A stretch of DNA of 64,000 nucleotides from Pygmaiobacter massiliensis (GCA_022778585.1 JALFTI010000021.1:124001-188000), one strand, 5' to 3'; counted from the first letter of the stretch, positions 36,334 through 44,832 are shown. Translations and numbers: made by a program. Notes: generated by a model from the letters alone, not told the origin.

Positions 36334-37266
36334 ATGAAAAAACAATGGCTGCAAACTACGCCGGTGGTCTGGGCGGGGGCGCTTTTGTGCTGCGGGCTTT
36401 GGGGCAGCGCGTTTCCCTGTGTGAAGATCGGCTATGAACTGTTTGGCATCCAGTCGGCAGGCAGCGCTTCGCTTATTTTATTTGCAGGCTGCCGGTTTTT
36501 GCTGGCGGGCCTGCAGGCTGTAGGCCTGCGCAGCCTGCTGCAAAGGCGGCTTATGGTGCCAAAGCCCCAAAACTGGGGGCTGGTGGTGCGCCTTTGCCTT
36601 GCGCAAACGGTCAGCCAGTATTTGTTCTTCTACATTGGCCTTGCCAACACCACGGGGGTCAAATCCTCCATTTTAAATGGCATGGGGGTGTTTTTTTCGC
36701 TTTTGGTGGCGGGGCTTTGGTTTCGCAGTGAAACGCTTACCGCCAATAAGCTGGCCGGCTGTGCAGTGGGCTTTTTGGGAGTACTGGCGGTCAATTTAAC
36801 CGGCCAAGGGCTGGACTTTTCCTTTACCTTAACGGGGGAAGGCTTTATTCTGCTTTCTTCGCTGTGCAGCGCGGTGGCGGCTTCGCTGGTGGGCCGGTAC
36901 AGCCAGCGGGAAGACCCGGTGGTTTTAAGCGGGTGGCAGTTTATAGTGGGCGGCGCCATTATGATAGTATGCGGTTTTCTGGCCGGCGGAAGGCTTATGC
37001 AGGTAAGCCTTGTAGGCATTGCCATGCTGTTCTACCTTTCGCTCATATCCTCGCTGGCTTTTTCTGTTTGGGGTATTCTGCTCAAGTATAATCCGGTTTC
37101 GCGGGTTACCATTTTTGGCTTTATGCGGCCGGTTTTTGGGGTTATTTTGTCCGGGCTGCTTTTGGCAGAGGGCAGCCAGGCTTTCACCTTCCGTAATTTG
37201 GCCGCGCTGGTGTTGGTTTGTGCGGGCATTTTGCTGGTGAACCGGCCTGCGCATGCAAAAGCATAA
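36334..37266 (+). CDS. EamA/DMT-family transporter
   Basis: A 310-residue ten-span membrane protein with two EamA repeats. The first repeat begins ALLCCGLWGSAFPCVKIGYELF and contains GLANTTGVKSSILNGMGVFFS. The second starts near GFILLSSLCSAVAASLVGRY and ends NPVSRVTIFGFMRPVFGVI with the late helix pair. Clear ribosome site GGAAAGGGGC. Substrate unknown. It lies alone between its own promoter region and terminator. Confidence 0.88.
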   Translation: MKKQWLQTTPVVWAGALLCCGLWGSAFPCVKIGYELFGIQSAGSASLILFAGCRFLLAGLQAVGLRSLLQRRLMVPKPQNWGLVVRLCLAQTVSQYLFFYIGLANTTGVKSSILNGMGVFFSLLVAGLWFRSETLTANKLAGCAVGFLGVLAVNLTGQGLDFSFTLTGEGFILLSSLCSAVAASLVGRYSQREDPVVLSGWQFIVGGAIMIVCGFLAGGRLMQVSLVGIAMLFYLSLISSLAFSVWGILLKYNPVSRVTIFGFMRPVFGVILSGLLLAEGSQAFTFRNLAALVLVCAGILLVNRPAHAKA

Positions 37267-37281
37267 AAGCTGCAATAACAC

Positions 37282-37314
37282 AAAAACGGCGGGCCAAATG
37301 CCCGCCGTTTTTTG
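37282..37314 (+). terminator. EamA transporter terminator
   Basis: Stem AAAACGGCGGGC/GCCCGCCGTTTT with T6 tail. Confidence 0.88.
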
Positions 37315-37537
37315 TGTGGAATAAATGCGGCCTTGACGAACACATTGTTCGGGCTGCAAACCGTTTATGGGCAGATAAAATTTTTGGGCCTTCCAATTTT
37401 GCAAAGGCCAGGCATACTGGTACCTGTTTTTGGGCTGCGGCCGCAAACGGAGCCGTTTTTTGTTTTCCAATAGAAAACGGTAGCAATTTGTCATAAAATG
37501 TCGTATTGTATAAAGAAAAGCAGTTGCGGAGGATGAC

Positions 37538-38389
37538 ATGGCAACCAAAACCCAAAACAGAAAAAGAAAAAAACAATCCTTTAAGTTGCCGATGGGGATT
37601 ATTGTGGTGCTGGTATGCGCGGCGGTGCTGGCGGCACTGGCGCTGGGGCCCGGCTTTCATGCGCCGGGCGCGGCGGTGTCATCCTCCAGCGAGGCGCTTG
37701 AGCAGCACAGCTACGACTGGTCTGGCCTTACCCAGCAGGAAAATGGCCGCAAGGTGTACCAAAACGCCCAGGGGGTAAGCGCTGCGGCCGGCATTGATGT
37801 TTCCAGCCATCAGGGCACCATTGACTGGAACGCGGTGGCTTCGGATGGTATTCAGTTTGCATTTGTGCGGGTGGGCAGCCGCGGCTACCAAACCGGCGAG
37901 ATTTATTACGACGAACAGTTTGAGGCCAATTTTACCGGCGCACAGGCCGCAGGGCTTAAGGTAGGGGTGTATTTTTATTCCCAGGCGGTAAACGAACAGG
38001 AAGCCAGGCAGGAAGCCCAGGTGGTGCTGCAGGCGCTGGATGGGCGCGCCTGCCAGCTGCCGGTGGTAATTGACTACGAAGAGGTGCTGGAGGAAGAGGT
38101 GCGCACTGGTCAGATGACCAATGAAGAGCGCACTGCTGTGGTGCAGGCCTTTTGTGAAGAGGTAAAACAGGCCGGCTATACGCCCATGCTGTATTCTACC
38201 CGCAGCATGCTGCTGGACCGGTTTGACCTGACCCAGCTGCCCGATGTAAAGCTTTGGGCGGCCGAATTCAACGAGCTGCCGGATTTTCCCTACACCTTTG
38301 ATATTTGGCAGTATACCCCCCGCGGCCGAGTGGCCGGCATTGGGCCGGATGTGGATTTGAACTTGTACCTTTCCGGTTGGGAGGGATAA
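37538..38389 (+). CDS. GH25 muramidase (lysozyme)
   Basis: A 283-residue cell-wall hydrolase of glycoside hydrolase family 25, cleaving the MurNAc-GlcNAc linkage. A basic N-terminus (RKRKKQ) and one hydrophobic segment (about 19-42) make a signal anchor. After a linker, the GH25 barrel starts at about 85 (GIDVSSHQGTIDWNAV), with the first catalytic-site Asp there, then FVRVGSRGYQTG, VVIDYEE carrying the acid, and the C-terminal WQYTPRGRVAGIGPDVDLN. No wall-binding repeats, so it probably acts anchored at the membrane face. AGTTGCGGAGG precedes the ATG. Confidence 0.93.
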   Translation: MATKTQNRKRKKQSFKLPMGIIVVLVCAAVLAALALGPGFHAPGAAVSSSSEALEQHSYDWSGLTQQENGRKVYQNAQGVSAAAGIDVSSHQGTIDWNAVASDGIQFAFVRVGSRGYQTGEIYYDEQFEANFTGAQAAGLKVGVYFYSQAVNEQEARQEAQVVLQALDGRACQLPVVIDYEEVLEEEVRTGQMTNEERTAVVQAFCEEVKQAGYTPMLYSTRSMLLDRFDLTQLPDVKLWAAEFNELPDFPYTFDIWQYTPRGRVAGIGPDVDLNLYLSGWEG

Positions 38390-38610
38390 CCTTTACTCTG
38401 CGCCCAGCTTTTAGACGGTAAAACAAGCAAAAAAGCGCCAAGTGCATGCATTTTACATAAAAATATAGTTAATATGCTGTAAAGATTTGACAATTTTGTT
38501 CCTATCCGCTACACTAAGAACAGGTACAGGGAGTTTGGATGGTTTGCCAAAGGGCCTGTGCCGGTAAAAGCTGGTAAAAATATGCTGTGCCGGTGAACAG
38601 GAGGGAGCAG

Positions 38611-39150
38611 ATGAAACGGTGGCTTTCCAAGCTGCCGCCCATGGGCGCGCGCATGTGGAAAACAATTTTTGCTGCTACGCTGGTGGCGTTTGTGTACAGT
38701 TTAATTGACCGCAACGCCTGTTTTGCCTGTATTGGTGCGGTGTACGGCATGGGAAGCGTGCGCAAAAACGGGTTGGTAAGCGGCGGCAATCGGTTTATTG
38801 GTACCCTGATTGGCGGCGTTGTGGCCATTTTCTTTTATTGGCTGATTCATTTAACAAAGCTGCCGGTACCGGACTGGGCGCTTTTGGCGGTAGGGCTTGG
38901 GATTGTGCTGTATACCAGTGCGGTGTGCGGTGCGCACGGGGCCATACAGCCGGGCACAGTGGTGTTTTTTGTGGTGTTGTATACCGTTGCAAAGGAACAA
39001 TACCTAAGCTACACCATCGCCCGCATTCTGGATACCGGTATAGGGGTGCTGGTGTCCTATATCATCAGCCTGTTGTGGCCTTCTCCGTATGAGAAAAAAC
39101 AGCCCGAACAGGCTGTTGCGCCGGCAGGGGTTATGTCGGAAAACAGCTAA
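38611..39150 (+). CDS. Aromatic acid exporter family membrane protein
   Basis: A 179-residue protein with four or five hydrophobic segments. It resembles the N-terminal membrane half of FUSC/ArAE_1 (pfam06081) proteins: MWKTIFAATLVAFVYSLI, a stretch with IGAVYGMGSVRKNGLVSGGNRFIGTLIGGVVAI, and a late TIARILDTGIGVLVSYIISLLWP, which match that family's GNRxxGTxiG and RxxdtxiG motifs. Full-length members carry a cytoplasmic domain of over 100 residues that is missing here, so this is a short variant. The ATG at 38611 follows AGGAGGGAGC. Confidence 0.8.
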   Translation: MKRWLSKLPPMGARMWKTIFAATLVAFVYSLIDRNACFACIGAVYGMGSVRKNGLVSGGNRFIGTLIGGVVAIFFYWLIHLTKLPVPDWALLAVGLGIVLYTSAVCGAHGAIQPGTVVFFVVLYTVAKEQYLSYTIARILDTGIGVLVSYIISLLWPSPYEKKQPEQAVAPAGVMSENS

Positions 39151-39193
39151 AAAGAATTTACCCAGCCAGTGCTGGCTGTTGTTTGATGAAAAA

Positions 39194-39228
39194 GAGAAAG
39201 CGGGGGAGGCCTCGCTTTCTTTTTTTCT
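39194..39228 (+). terminator. Terminator after ArAE-like gene
   Basis: Stem AGAAAGCG/CGCTTTCT followed by T7. Confidence 0.82.
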
Positions 39229-39371
39229 TTTCTTTTTTAAAATGCATGGGTACAAAACAAAAAGCAGGCTTTTATGCTGCAAAATGCTGTTTTGCGGCTG
39301 GGCAAGCTTTTAAAGTGCCGGCAAAATACTGGCCTTTTGCAAATAAAAGGCTATAAGAAAAAAGCAGGTTT

Positions 39372-39408
39372 AAAAAGCACCCCGGGCAACGCCCGGGATG
39401 TGCTTTTT
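39372..39408 (-). terminator. Terminator of pilus-like operon
   Basis: Read leftward: stem AAAAAGCAC..CCCGGGC/GCCCGGG..GTGCTTTTT; its first bases include the stop codon of the DUF2500-like gene. Confidence 0.85.
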
Positions 39409-39733
39409 AAAAGGTTTGGGTAAAGCGCACAAAACTGCCGTTTTTTAGTACCAGGTCGCCGGTGTCGCCGGCGGCAATGGCATGGTAGGTTTCGGCGGGC
39501 AGCTGCAGTTCGTAGCGGCCTTCGCCCCGGCTGGCAAAGGCGCCGTAATAGCAGGGGGTGCCGTCCGGCTGGGGCTTGGCCCAAAGGCGCACCACCGTCA
39601 CTTCGCGGCAAATTTCGTCCGCTGCGGCGGGCGGCGAGGCAGTGCGGCGGCGTTCTTTTTCGTTATAGGTTTGCAGCGCGGCCCAAACAACAACAAGGCC
39701 GGCCAAAAATAAGGCCATAAAAACAGGTGCCAT
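39407..39733 (-). CDS. DUF2500-like membrane-anchored protein
   Basis: A 108-residue protein with an N-terminal membrane span (residues 2-20) and a small beta-rich domain. Its C-terminal pattern, LPAETYHAIAAGDTGDLVLKNGSFVRF, resembles DUF2500 (Y-x-x-L/I-x-x-G-D-x-G-x-L...G-x-x-F). The ATG at 39733 follows AAAGGAGAAGCT. It is the last gene of the leftward pilus-like operon, 18 bases after the PilT-type ATPase stop, and the operon terminator abuts its stop. Function unknown; DUF2500 proteins occur in many contexts, so a pilus role is not implied by the family. Confidence 0.7.
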   Translation of the reverse strand: MAPVFMALFLAGLVVVWAALQTYNEKERRRTASPPAAADEICREVTVVRLWAKPQPDGTPCYYGAFASRGEGRYELQLPAETYHAIAAGDTGDLVLKNGSFVRFTQTF

Positions 39734-39751
39734 AGCTTCTCCTTTGCAAAG

Positions 39752-40810
39752 TTAACGGTTCAGGCGTTTTGCCAAAAGTTCCGGGTTTGCGGCATAGGTC
39801 AGCGCGGTTTTGTCGGAAATAATGCCCGCTTGCACCAGCTGCAGAATACTGGTATCCATGGTAATCATACCCTCCTGGCTGCCGGAAGCAATCATGGTGT
39901 CCAGCTGGTGGACCTTGTTTTCCCGAATGAGGTTGCGGATGGCGGGGGTTGCCACCATAATTTCAAAGGCGGGAACCAGACCTCCGTCCAGGCTGGGCAG
40001 AAGCTGCTGGCTGACCACCGCCTGCAGCACCATGGCAAGCTGCACAGCAATTTGGTGCTGCTGGGCCGGCGGGAACGAGTCCAGAATGCGGTCGATGGTA
40101 TTGGCGGCGCCGATGGTATGCAGGCTGGAAAAGATTAAATGCCCGGTTTCGGCGGCGGTCATGGCGGTGGTAATGGTTTCGTGGTCCCGCATTTCGCCCA
40201 GCAAAATAGTGTCGGGGCTTTGGCGCAGTGCCGCCCGCAATGCCGACACATAGCTTGCGGTGTCGGTATTGATCTCCCGCTGGCTTACAATACACTGTTT
40301 ATGCCGGTGCAAAAATTCCAGCGGGTCTTCCAGCGTGATAATATGCCCCGAACGGGTGGAGTTGATGCGGTCGATCAGGCAGGCAAGGGTAGTGGATTTG
40401 CCGCTGCCGGCGCTGCCGGTAACCAGAATAAGCCCTTTGGTGCGGTCGGCCAGCGAAAGCACACTGGCAGGAATGCGCAGTGCGGCGGGGTCGGGCAGTT
40501 CAAAGGTGATAATGCGGACCACCGCGGCCAGAGAATTGCGCTGGCGGTAGGCCGACACCCTGAACCGGGACACGCCGGGCAAAGCAAACGAAAAATCATC
40601 GTCGCCATTGGACAAAAAAGGCTCAATTGGCCGTTTGGCCAGCTGATAGATCTGTTCCAAAAGCGACTGGGTATCGGCCGGGCGCAGCGGTTCGGGGCCA
40701 ATGTTACACAATTTGCCGTCCAGCTTGTATACCGCAGGGCGGCCGGCCACCAGATACAGGTCCGAAGCGCCCAGCTTCACCACCTGCTCCAGTTGGGCAA
40801 TCAGGTCCAT
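39752..40810 (-). CDS. PilT-type secretion/pilus ATPase
   Basis: A 352-residue GspE-superfamily ATPase of the PilT (twitching retraction) branch. Seen: ASDLYLVAGRPAVYKLDG at the start (PilT reads ASDLHL...G), Walker A GSAGSGKST near residue 131, Asp box ITLEDPLEF, Walker B ILLGEMRD and His-box-type SSLHT. The PilT-specific AIRNLIRENKVHQ motif lies near residue 290. No N-terminal GspE II domain, no C4 zinc motif. It energises disassembly or dynamics of a type IV pilus-like fibre at the inner membrane face. The ribosome site is AGGAGG. It is the only ATPase encoded in this operon. Confidence 0.93.
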   Translation of the reverse strand: MDLIAQLEQVVKLGASDLYLVAGRPAVYKLDGKLCNIGPEPLRPADTQSLLEQIYQLAKRPIEPFLSNGDDDFSFALPGVSRFRVSAYRQRNSLAAVVRIITFELPDPAALRIPASVLSLADRTKGLILVTGSAGSGKSTTLACLIDRINSTRSGHIITLEDPLEFLHRHKQCIVSQREINTDTASYVSALRAALRQSPDTILLGEMRDHETITTAMTAAETGHLIFSSLHTIGAANTIDRILDSFPPAQQHQIAVQLAMVLQAVVSQQLLPSLDGGLVPAFEIMVATPAIRNLIRENKVHQLDTMIASGSQEGMITMDTSILQLVQAGIISDKTALTYAANPELLAKRLNR

Positions 40811-40824
40811 AATGGGTCCTCCTT

Positions 40825-41331
40825 TCAGGGGGCGGGCTGGCTGGTGCCGTACACCGGAAGGGTGTCGTCGGGCTGCCAGTCGCCCAGGTTTGTGGTATAA
40901 AAGCCTTGGGTGGTATAGTACCCTTCACCGGCCGAAAGCGCGCTGGGGCGAAGGGCCAAAAGCTGCACCACAATGGCCTGGTCCTCGCCAAACGGTTCGG
41001 TGCGGCTTATAAGCAGGTCGCCGCTTGGGGTAAGCTGGCACTGCCAGCCTTCTTCGGTTAGCGCGGAGGCGGTGGTTTTGGCCCAGCTTTCGTCGGGCAA
41101 ATCCGCTTTTTTGCAAAGCAGCTGGTCCGCCTGGGCAATCTGCTGCCAGCAGCAGGTTTCTGCCTGGTAGTATTCGGTTAAATATTGAGCGCCCGACTGG
41201 CCCAACAGGCTGTCGGCGTTGGCACCGGCCAGACTGCTGACCGCCAGGGTGGAAAGGCAGACCACCACCAAAATGACCAAGACGGTAATGGCCCCAACGG
41301 CAAAGCCGGGGCGGCGGGGAGAAGAGGTCAT
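40825..41331 (-). CDS. Membrane-anchored protein in pilus operon
   Basis: A 168-residue protein with a single N-terminal hydrophobic segment (about 10-32; GFAVGAITVLVILVVVCLSTLAVSSL) and a polar extracytoplasmic domain. The anchor is preceded by a Pro/Arg-rich stub. The G-F-A-V start of the span is pilin-like but lacks Glu at +5, so classical prepilin processing is doubtful. Its ATG overlaps the upstream prepilin-like gene by four bases. No family recognised; position suggests a minor pilin-like component. Confidence 0.65.
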   Translation of the reverse strand: MTSSPRRPGFAVGAITVLVILVVVCLSTLAVSSLAGANADSLLGQSGAQYLTEYYQAETCCWQQIAQADQLLCKKADLPDESWAKTTASALTEEGWQCQLTPSGDLLISRTEPFGEDQAIVVQLLALRPSALSAGEGYYTTQGFYTTNLGDWQPDDTLPVYGTSQPAP

Positions 41332-41759
41332 CCGCTCACCTCCCCAAATAAAAGCGGCGCATGCCAGCCGCAGCTGATAGCAAAAATTTCTTCACCGCGC
41401 CAGGTAATCTGAATTTGCGCCTGTTCGGTGCCGGTGACCGTTGCGGTTAGCTGATACACCGCGTTTGACAGGTCATCTGTCGGCTGCAGGTTTTGGTCGT
41501 AATACCCTAAAAGCGCGTCGTCCTTTACAAAACCGTCCAGCCAGTCTGCCGCCTTTGCAAAATCTCCCTGTGCGGTTTGCAGGCATGCGGCGGCGCTTTG
41601 GGAAAGGCTCATGGCGGCGCTGGTGGCCCGGGTGCGGTCGCTTTTTAGCTTTGCGGCAGCAAACAGCTGAATACAGATGGCGCTGGCCAGCGAAAAGATG
41701 AGAACAGCAGCCAAAAATTCCAACAAAAACAGGCCGCTGCGGGAGCGGTTTTGGTTCAT
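41328..41759 (-). CDS. Prepilin-like protein
   Basis: A 143-residue protein with a type IV prepilin-like N-terminus: a short basic leader MNQNRSRSG, then LFLLEFLAAVLIFSLASAICIQLF. Cleavage after Gly would leave Glu at position 5 of the mature helix, the residue needed for pilin assembly. Body of about 110 residues, of minor-pilin (ComGD/ComGE) size. The ATG at 41759 follows CAGGAGGTGAGCCC; the upstream in-frame start at 41786 would put extra residues before the leader. Overlaps neighbours by four bases on each side. Would need a prepilin peptidase, not encoded here. Confidence 0.7.
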   Translation of the reverse strand: MNQNRSRSGLFLLEFLAAVLIFSLASAICIQLFAAAKLKSDRTRATSAAMSLSQSAAACLQTAQGDFAKAADWLDGFVKDDALLGYYDQNLQPTDDLSNAVYQLTATVTGTEQAQIQITWRGEEIFAISCGWHAPLLFGEVSG

Positions 41760-42241
41760 GGGCTCACCTCCTGGCTGTGCAGGCAAAAAAGCACCTGCCG
41801 GGTTTTTCCGTCCAGCCCGACAGTGAACCGGTACAGTCCGTCTCCCAGCGCCTGGAAGGAAGCGCTGTCCAGCTGGGCAATTTCCTGGCCGGCAGAAAGC
41901 TGTGCATCGGCCGTTTCGGCACAGGTCAGTTCCCGCAAAGCGCCGTCAAAATAGTATAAATAGGTGCAGTAGCCGGCCTGCTGGCCGCTGTTTTCCAGCC
42001 GCAGGGCGGCGCAGTCTTCCAGCGAAACCAGCTGGACAAGGCCGGACTGGTCGGCATAGCGTACCTTTTGGGTTACATAGGAAAGGGCGGTGCGCACCGA
42101 AAAGGTTTCCTGCAGGCCGGCGGCGGCCGAACGGTAGGCGCCGGCCCCGGCGCTTACCACCGCAAGCGCTGCGGCGGCAAACAGCAAAAACAGCAAAAGC
42201 GGCCCCAAAAGCTCGGCGGCCTTGTGCCGGTTGTCGCGCAT
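41756..42241 (-). CDS. DUF4860/ComGF-like membrane protein
   Basis: A 161-residue protein with an N-terminal span (about 12-35) and a beta-rich body containing TALSYVTQKVRYADQ and LYRFTVGLDGKTRQVLFCLHSQE. The pattern agrees with DUF4860, a Clostridia family found in ComG/pilus operons and similar to ComGF. No prepilin Gly-x4-Glu motif. The ribosome site AGGAGGCAG is clear, and the end overlaps the next gene. Probably a minor component of the fibre or its base; family call moderate. Confidence 0.65.
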   Translation of the reverse strand: MRDNRHKAAELLGPLLLFLLFAAAALAVVSAGAGAYRSAAAGLQETFSVRTALSYVTQKVRYADQSGLVQLVSLEDCAALRLENSGQQAGYCTYLYYFDGALRELTCAETADAQLSAGQEIAQLDSASFQALGDGLYRFTVGLDGKTRQVLFCLHSQEVSP

Positions 42242-42281
42242 TTTTTCTGCCTCCTTCCCAACAGTGTGGTTATAGCGCTTT

Positions 42282-42617
42282 CTAGCGCATGGTTACGGTA
42301 ATAACCGGCATCAGGTTACTGGCAAATACCTCGTAATCCACCCGAAACTGCGAATGGTCGTACTGCAAAGCATACCGTTCTTCCAGTTCCTGCAGGGTGG
42401 CGGGGTAGCGCCCTTCAAAGGCGTAACAGTGCACCGCACTGCGGCGCACGGCCTGTTCCAGCTGCTGCAGCTGCTGGGTTTTGGCCGAAGAAAGCGACGC
42501 AGCGGCGATAAACCAAAACCAGCAAAGCAGCATAAGGCCAAACACAAAGGGCAAAAGCCGGCCCAGCCAGCAGTGCTTGGACGAAGGGGCAGAAAAGCGG
42601 ATACGCTGACGAGACAT
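42282..42617 (-). CDS. Small membrane-anchored protein in pilus operon
   Basis: A 111-residue protein with one hydrophobic segment (about 23-45; WLGRLLPFVFGLMLLCWFW) and a short soluble domain with AFEGRYPATLQELEERYAL and SNLMPVITV. A similar YPxxLxxLxxxYxL...NxMPxI pattern recurs, from memory, in uncharacterised proteins next to Clostridial type II/IV pilus genes. The ATG at 42617 has GAAAGGAGGC; an upstream ATG at 42638 is too close to the site. Between GspF and the DUF4860-like gene. Function unknown. Confidence 0.65.
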   Translation of the reverse strand: MSRQRIRFSAPSSKHCWLGRLLPFVFGLMLLCWFWFIAAASLSSAKTQQLQQLEQAVRRSAVHCYAFEGRYPATLQELEERYALQYDHSQFRVDYEVFASNLMPVITVTMR

Positions 42618-42630
42618 GCAAAGCCTCCTT

Positions 42631-43680
42631 TCAGCCAATGGCGGCCAGAATGCCGGTTAAAGGCAGCATGACCGACAGCAGAATAACCCCAACCACCACC
42701 GAAAAAACGGCAACCAGAAAAGGCTCTACCATTAAAATACGGTCATGCAGCTGCTGTTCGGTCTGCTGGGCGTATTCATCGGCCAGCTTCTGCATGGTAT
42801 TGTCGGCTGTGCCGGTGCGAAATGCCATAGACATCATACGGGCAAAAAGGCCGCTGGTAAGCTGTTCGGCCTGCAAGGCGCCGGCCAGATCCTCGCCGTC
42901 TTCCAGCCGCTTTTGGCAGTTTGTTACCTGCTTTTCCACAGCGGGGTGGTCGGCAAGCGGAAGGGCCAGTTCCAGGCAGCGTTCCGGTTCCATACCGCTG
43001 GCCAAAACCAGCGCAAAAGCGCTGAAAAACCGTGCGGTGGCAAGCTGTTTGGAAAGGCGGCGGGTAAAAATGCTGTGCTGCCACAGGCTGCGGGCTGCCT
43101 TTTGCCCGGCGCGTGTTCGCCACAGCCACAGCCCAAACCCTGCTGCCAGCACAAGCAAAACCGCCAAAACCGCCGCCGCAGAGGAAAATGCCTGGCCCAG
43201 CCGCATGGCCCCGGCCGCGGGGCCGGTCAGCTGCACGCCCAGCTGGGCAAACACCTGCTGGAAGATGGGCAGTACCTTGGCCACCAAAACCCCAACCACC
43301 AGCACCATGACCCCGATCATGACCAGCGGGTAGCGCACAGCGGCCCACAGTTCCTGCTTGGCGGCCTGCTGGCGTTCGTAGTAGTGGGCAAGGGCTGCAA
43401 GCACCTTGTCCAGCCGGCCGGCGGTTTCGCCCACCGACACCATGCGCACCAGGTAGCCTGGGAAAAGGCCCGATTCGGCCAATGCCTGGGAAAAGGAAAG
43501 GCCGTCTTCACAGTGCTGGGCCAGATTTTGCAAAATTTCCCTGCCCTGCAGGTCCTGCGTGTCCTGCTGCATCATGGCAAGGCCGTCGGAAAACGGAATG
43601 CCTGCCTGCAAAAGCATGCCCGCCTGGGCGCAGAATGCGGCAAGCTCCCGGTCGGTAAGCACAGCGGTGGCGTGCGGCAT
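42631..43680 (-). CDS. Type II secretion/type IV pilus platform protein (GspF/PilC/ComGB family)
   Basis: A 349-residue inner-membrane platform protein with the two T2SSF repeats of the family. The first spans about residues 15-135 (LLQAGIPFSDGLAMMQQD...SGLFPGYLVRMVSVGETAGRLDKVLAALAHYYERQ) and the second about 218-335 (FFSAFALVLASGMEPERCLELAL...). Hydrophobic segments follow each repeat, the last near FLVAVFSVVVGVILLSVMLPLTGIL. It anchors the cytoplasmic ATPase to the pilus fibre base. AAGGAGGGAC precedes the ATG. Second gene of the leftward operon. Confidence 0.93.
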   Translation of the reverse strand: MPHATAVLTDRELAAFCAQAGMLLQAGIPFSDGLAMMQQDTQDLQGREILQNLAQHCEDGLSFSQALAESGLFPGYLVRMVSVGETAGRLDKVLAALAHYYERQQAAKQELWAAVRYPLVMIGVMVLVVGVLVAKVLPIFQQVFAQLGVQLTGPAAGAMRLGQAFSSAAAVLAVLLVLAAGFGLWLWRTRAGQKAARSLWQHSIFTRRLSKQLATARFFSAFALVLASGMEPERCLELALPLADHPAVEKQVTNCQKRLEDGEDLAGALQAEQLTSGLFARMMSMAFRTGTADNTMQKLADEYAQQTEQQLHDRILMVEPFLVAVFSVVVGVILLSVMLPLTGILAAIG

Positions 43681-43716
43681 AAAAAGGTCCCTCCTTGTTT
43701 TGCCGGGGGTGCCCGG

Positions 43717-44646
43717 TTAATAGGTATATTTTACCGTGTAGTTGGAATCGTCGTTAATAAACTGCATAATTTTACTGCTTTGGTTTTCGTTGCTGGCAAA
43801 GGTGGGGTCCATGCGTTTCCACTGTTTGCCGTCAAATTCAATAATCCCCTCAATCCAGCCCGTTTCGGGGGTATAAACACTCACCCAGGCGTGGTAGATA
43901 TCGCCGGCCCAGCCCACATCCAGCCGGGTGGGAATGCCCTGGGTGCGCAGCATGGTGGCCATAACGGCGGCATAGTCAAAACAGATGCCGGTTCGGCTTT
44001 CCAAAATGGCATCCACATTTGGCAGGTAGCCGCTTTCCACCGTTTCAGCCTTGTCGTAATCGTAGGTAAAGCTGCCCACAATCTCCTCGTAAACGGCGGC
44101 CACTACATCCAGGTCGGTATCGGCATAGGCGGCAAGCTTTGCGCCTTCGGCCACGGTTTTACTGTCGGCAGAAAAGTTTACATATTGGTTAGGGTAAAGG
44201 TAGGGCAGGGTTTCGTCCGAAATGGCGGCCGAAAAGGTTTGGCTGAAGGCATAGGCATATTCGGTGCCTGCAATCTGCTCAAACACATTGCACTGGTATT
44301 CGCCGCTGCCGGAAGTAAGCGGAAAAACCTCCCACCCGCTGTGCAATGTATAGGTATAGGTAACCTGGTTGGGGCCGGAAAGCTGCAGCTTCACCTTGGG
44401 GTTTTGGCCGGTATACTGCACCATAATGTACCCCTGGTCGGTATGGGATGCGTCCAGTATGACCTGGTCGTTCTGGTAGACCACCGCGCCGTCCGCTGTG
44501 GGGGTAAGTACGAACGGTTCGCTGCCGCGGCTGCCCGAACCCTGCTGCGGCTGCGCGGCGGACTGGCTTTGCGCAGCCGACTGGCAGCCGGCCAAAACGC
44601 AGCACAAAAGCGCAGCGGCAAGAAAACGGCAGGTTTTTTGAACCAA
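43717..44646 (-). CDS. Transglutaminase-like lipoprotein
   Basis: A 309-residue secreted lipoprotein with signal peptide and lipobox LAAALLCCVLAGC, a Ser/Gln/Ala-rich linker, a beta-domain (about 40-140) and a transglutaminase/protease-like core. The core shows Cys in RTGICFDYAAVMATML, His in DIYHAWVSV and Asp in KRMDPTFAS, the Cys-His-Asp triad. Such proteins are cysteine peptidases or crosslinking enzymes at the cell surface. The start is taken as TTG at 44646, placed after a GGGGGG/GGGG ribosome site; the longer GTG start at 44667 has none. Head gene of the pilus-like operon, 37 bases before gspF. Substrate unknown. Confidence 0.82.
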   Translation of the reverse strand: MVQKTCRFLAAALLCCVLAGCQSAAQSQSAAQPQQGSGSRGSEPFVLTPTADGAVVYQNDQVILDASHTDQGYIMVQYTGQNPKVKLQLSGPNQVTYTYTLHSGWEVFPLTSGSGEYQCNVFEQIAGTEYAYAFSQTFSAAISDETLPYLYPNQYVNFSADSKTVAEGAKLAAYADTDLDVVAAVYEEIVGSFTYDYDKAETVESGYLPNVDAILESRTGICFDYAAVMATMLRTQGIPTRLDVGWAGDIYHAWVSVYTPETGWIEGIIEFDGKQWKRMDPTFASNENQSSKIMQFINDDSNYTVKYTY

Positions 44647-44832
44647 TAGCCCCACCCCCCTTTTCACTTAAAATAGTAGAATGTGCCGCATGGCCTTTAC
44701 AAGGCGGCACCGATAAAACACAAAAGACAACCCGCCCAAAACCCCAAATAGCCGTCCCAAACAGGCGCAGGCGGAAAGCAGGTTTCATGGTTTTGGCTTT
44801 GGGCTGGTTTGCAAAGCGCAAAAAGCGGCAAA

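Noticed and set aside
42745-44649. A 634-codon plus-strand open frame across the gspF and lipoprotein genes
   Set aside because: Spans two clearly coding minus-strand genes with good ribosome sites and motifs; it has no motifs of its own.
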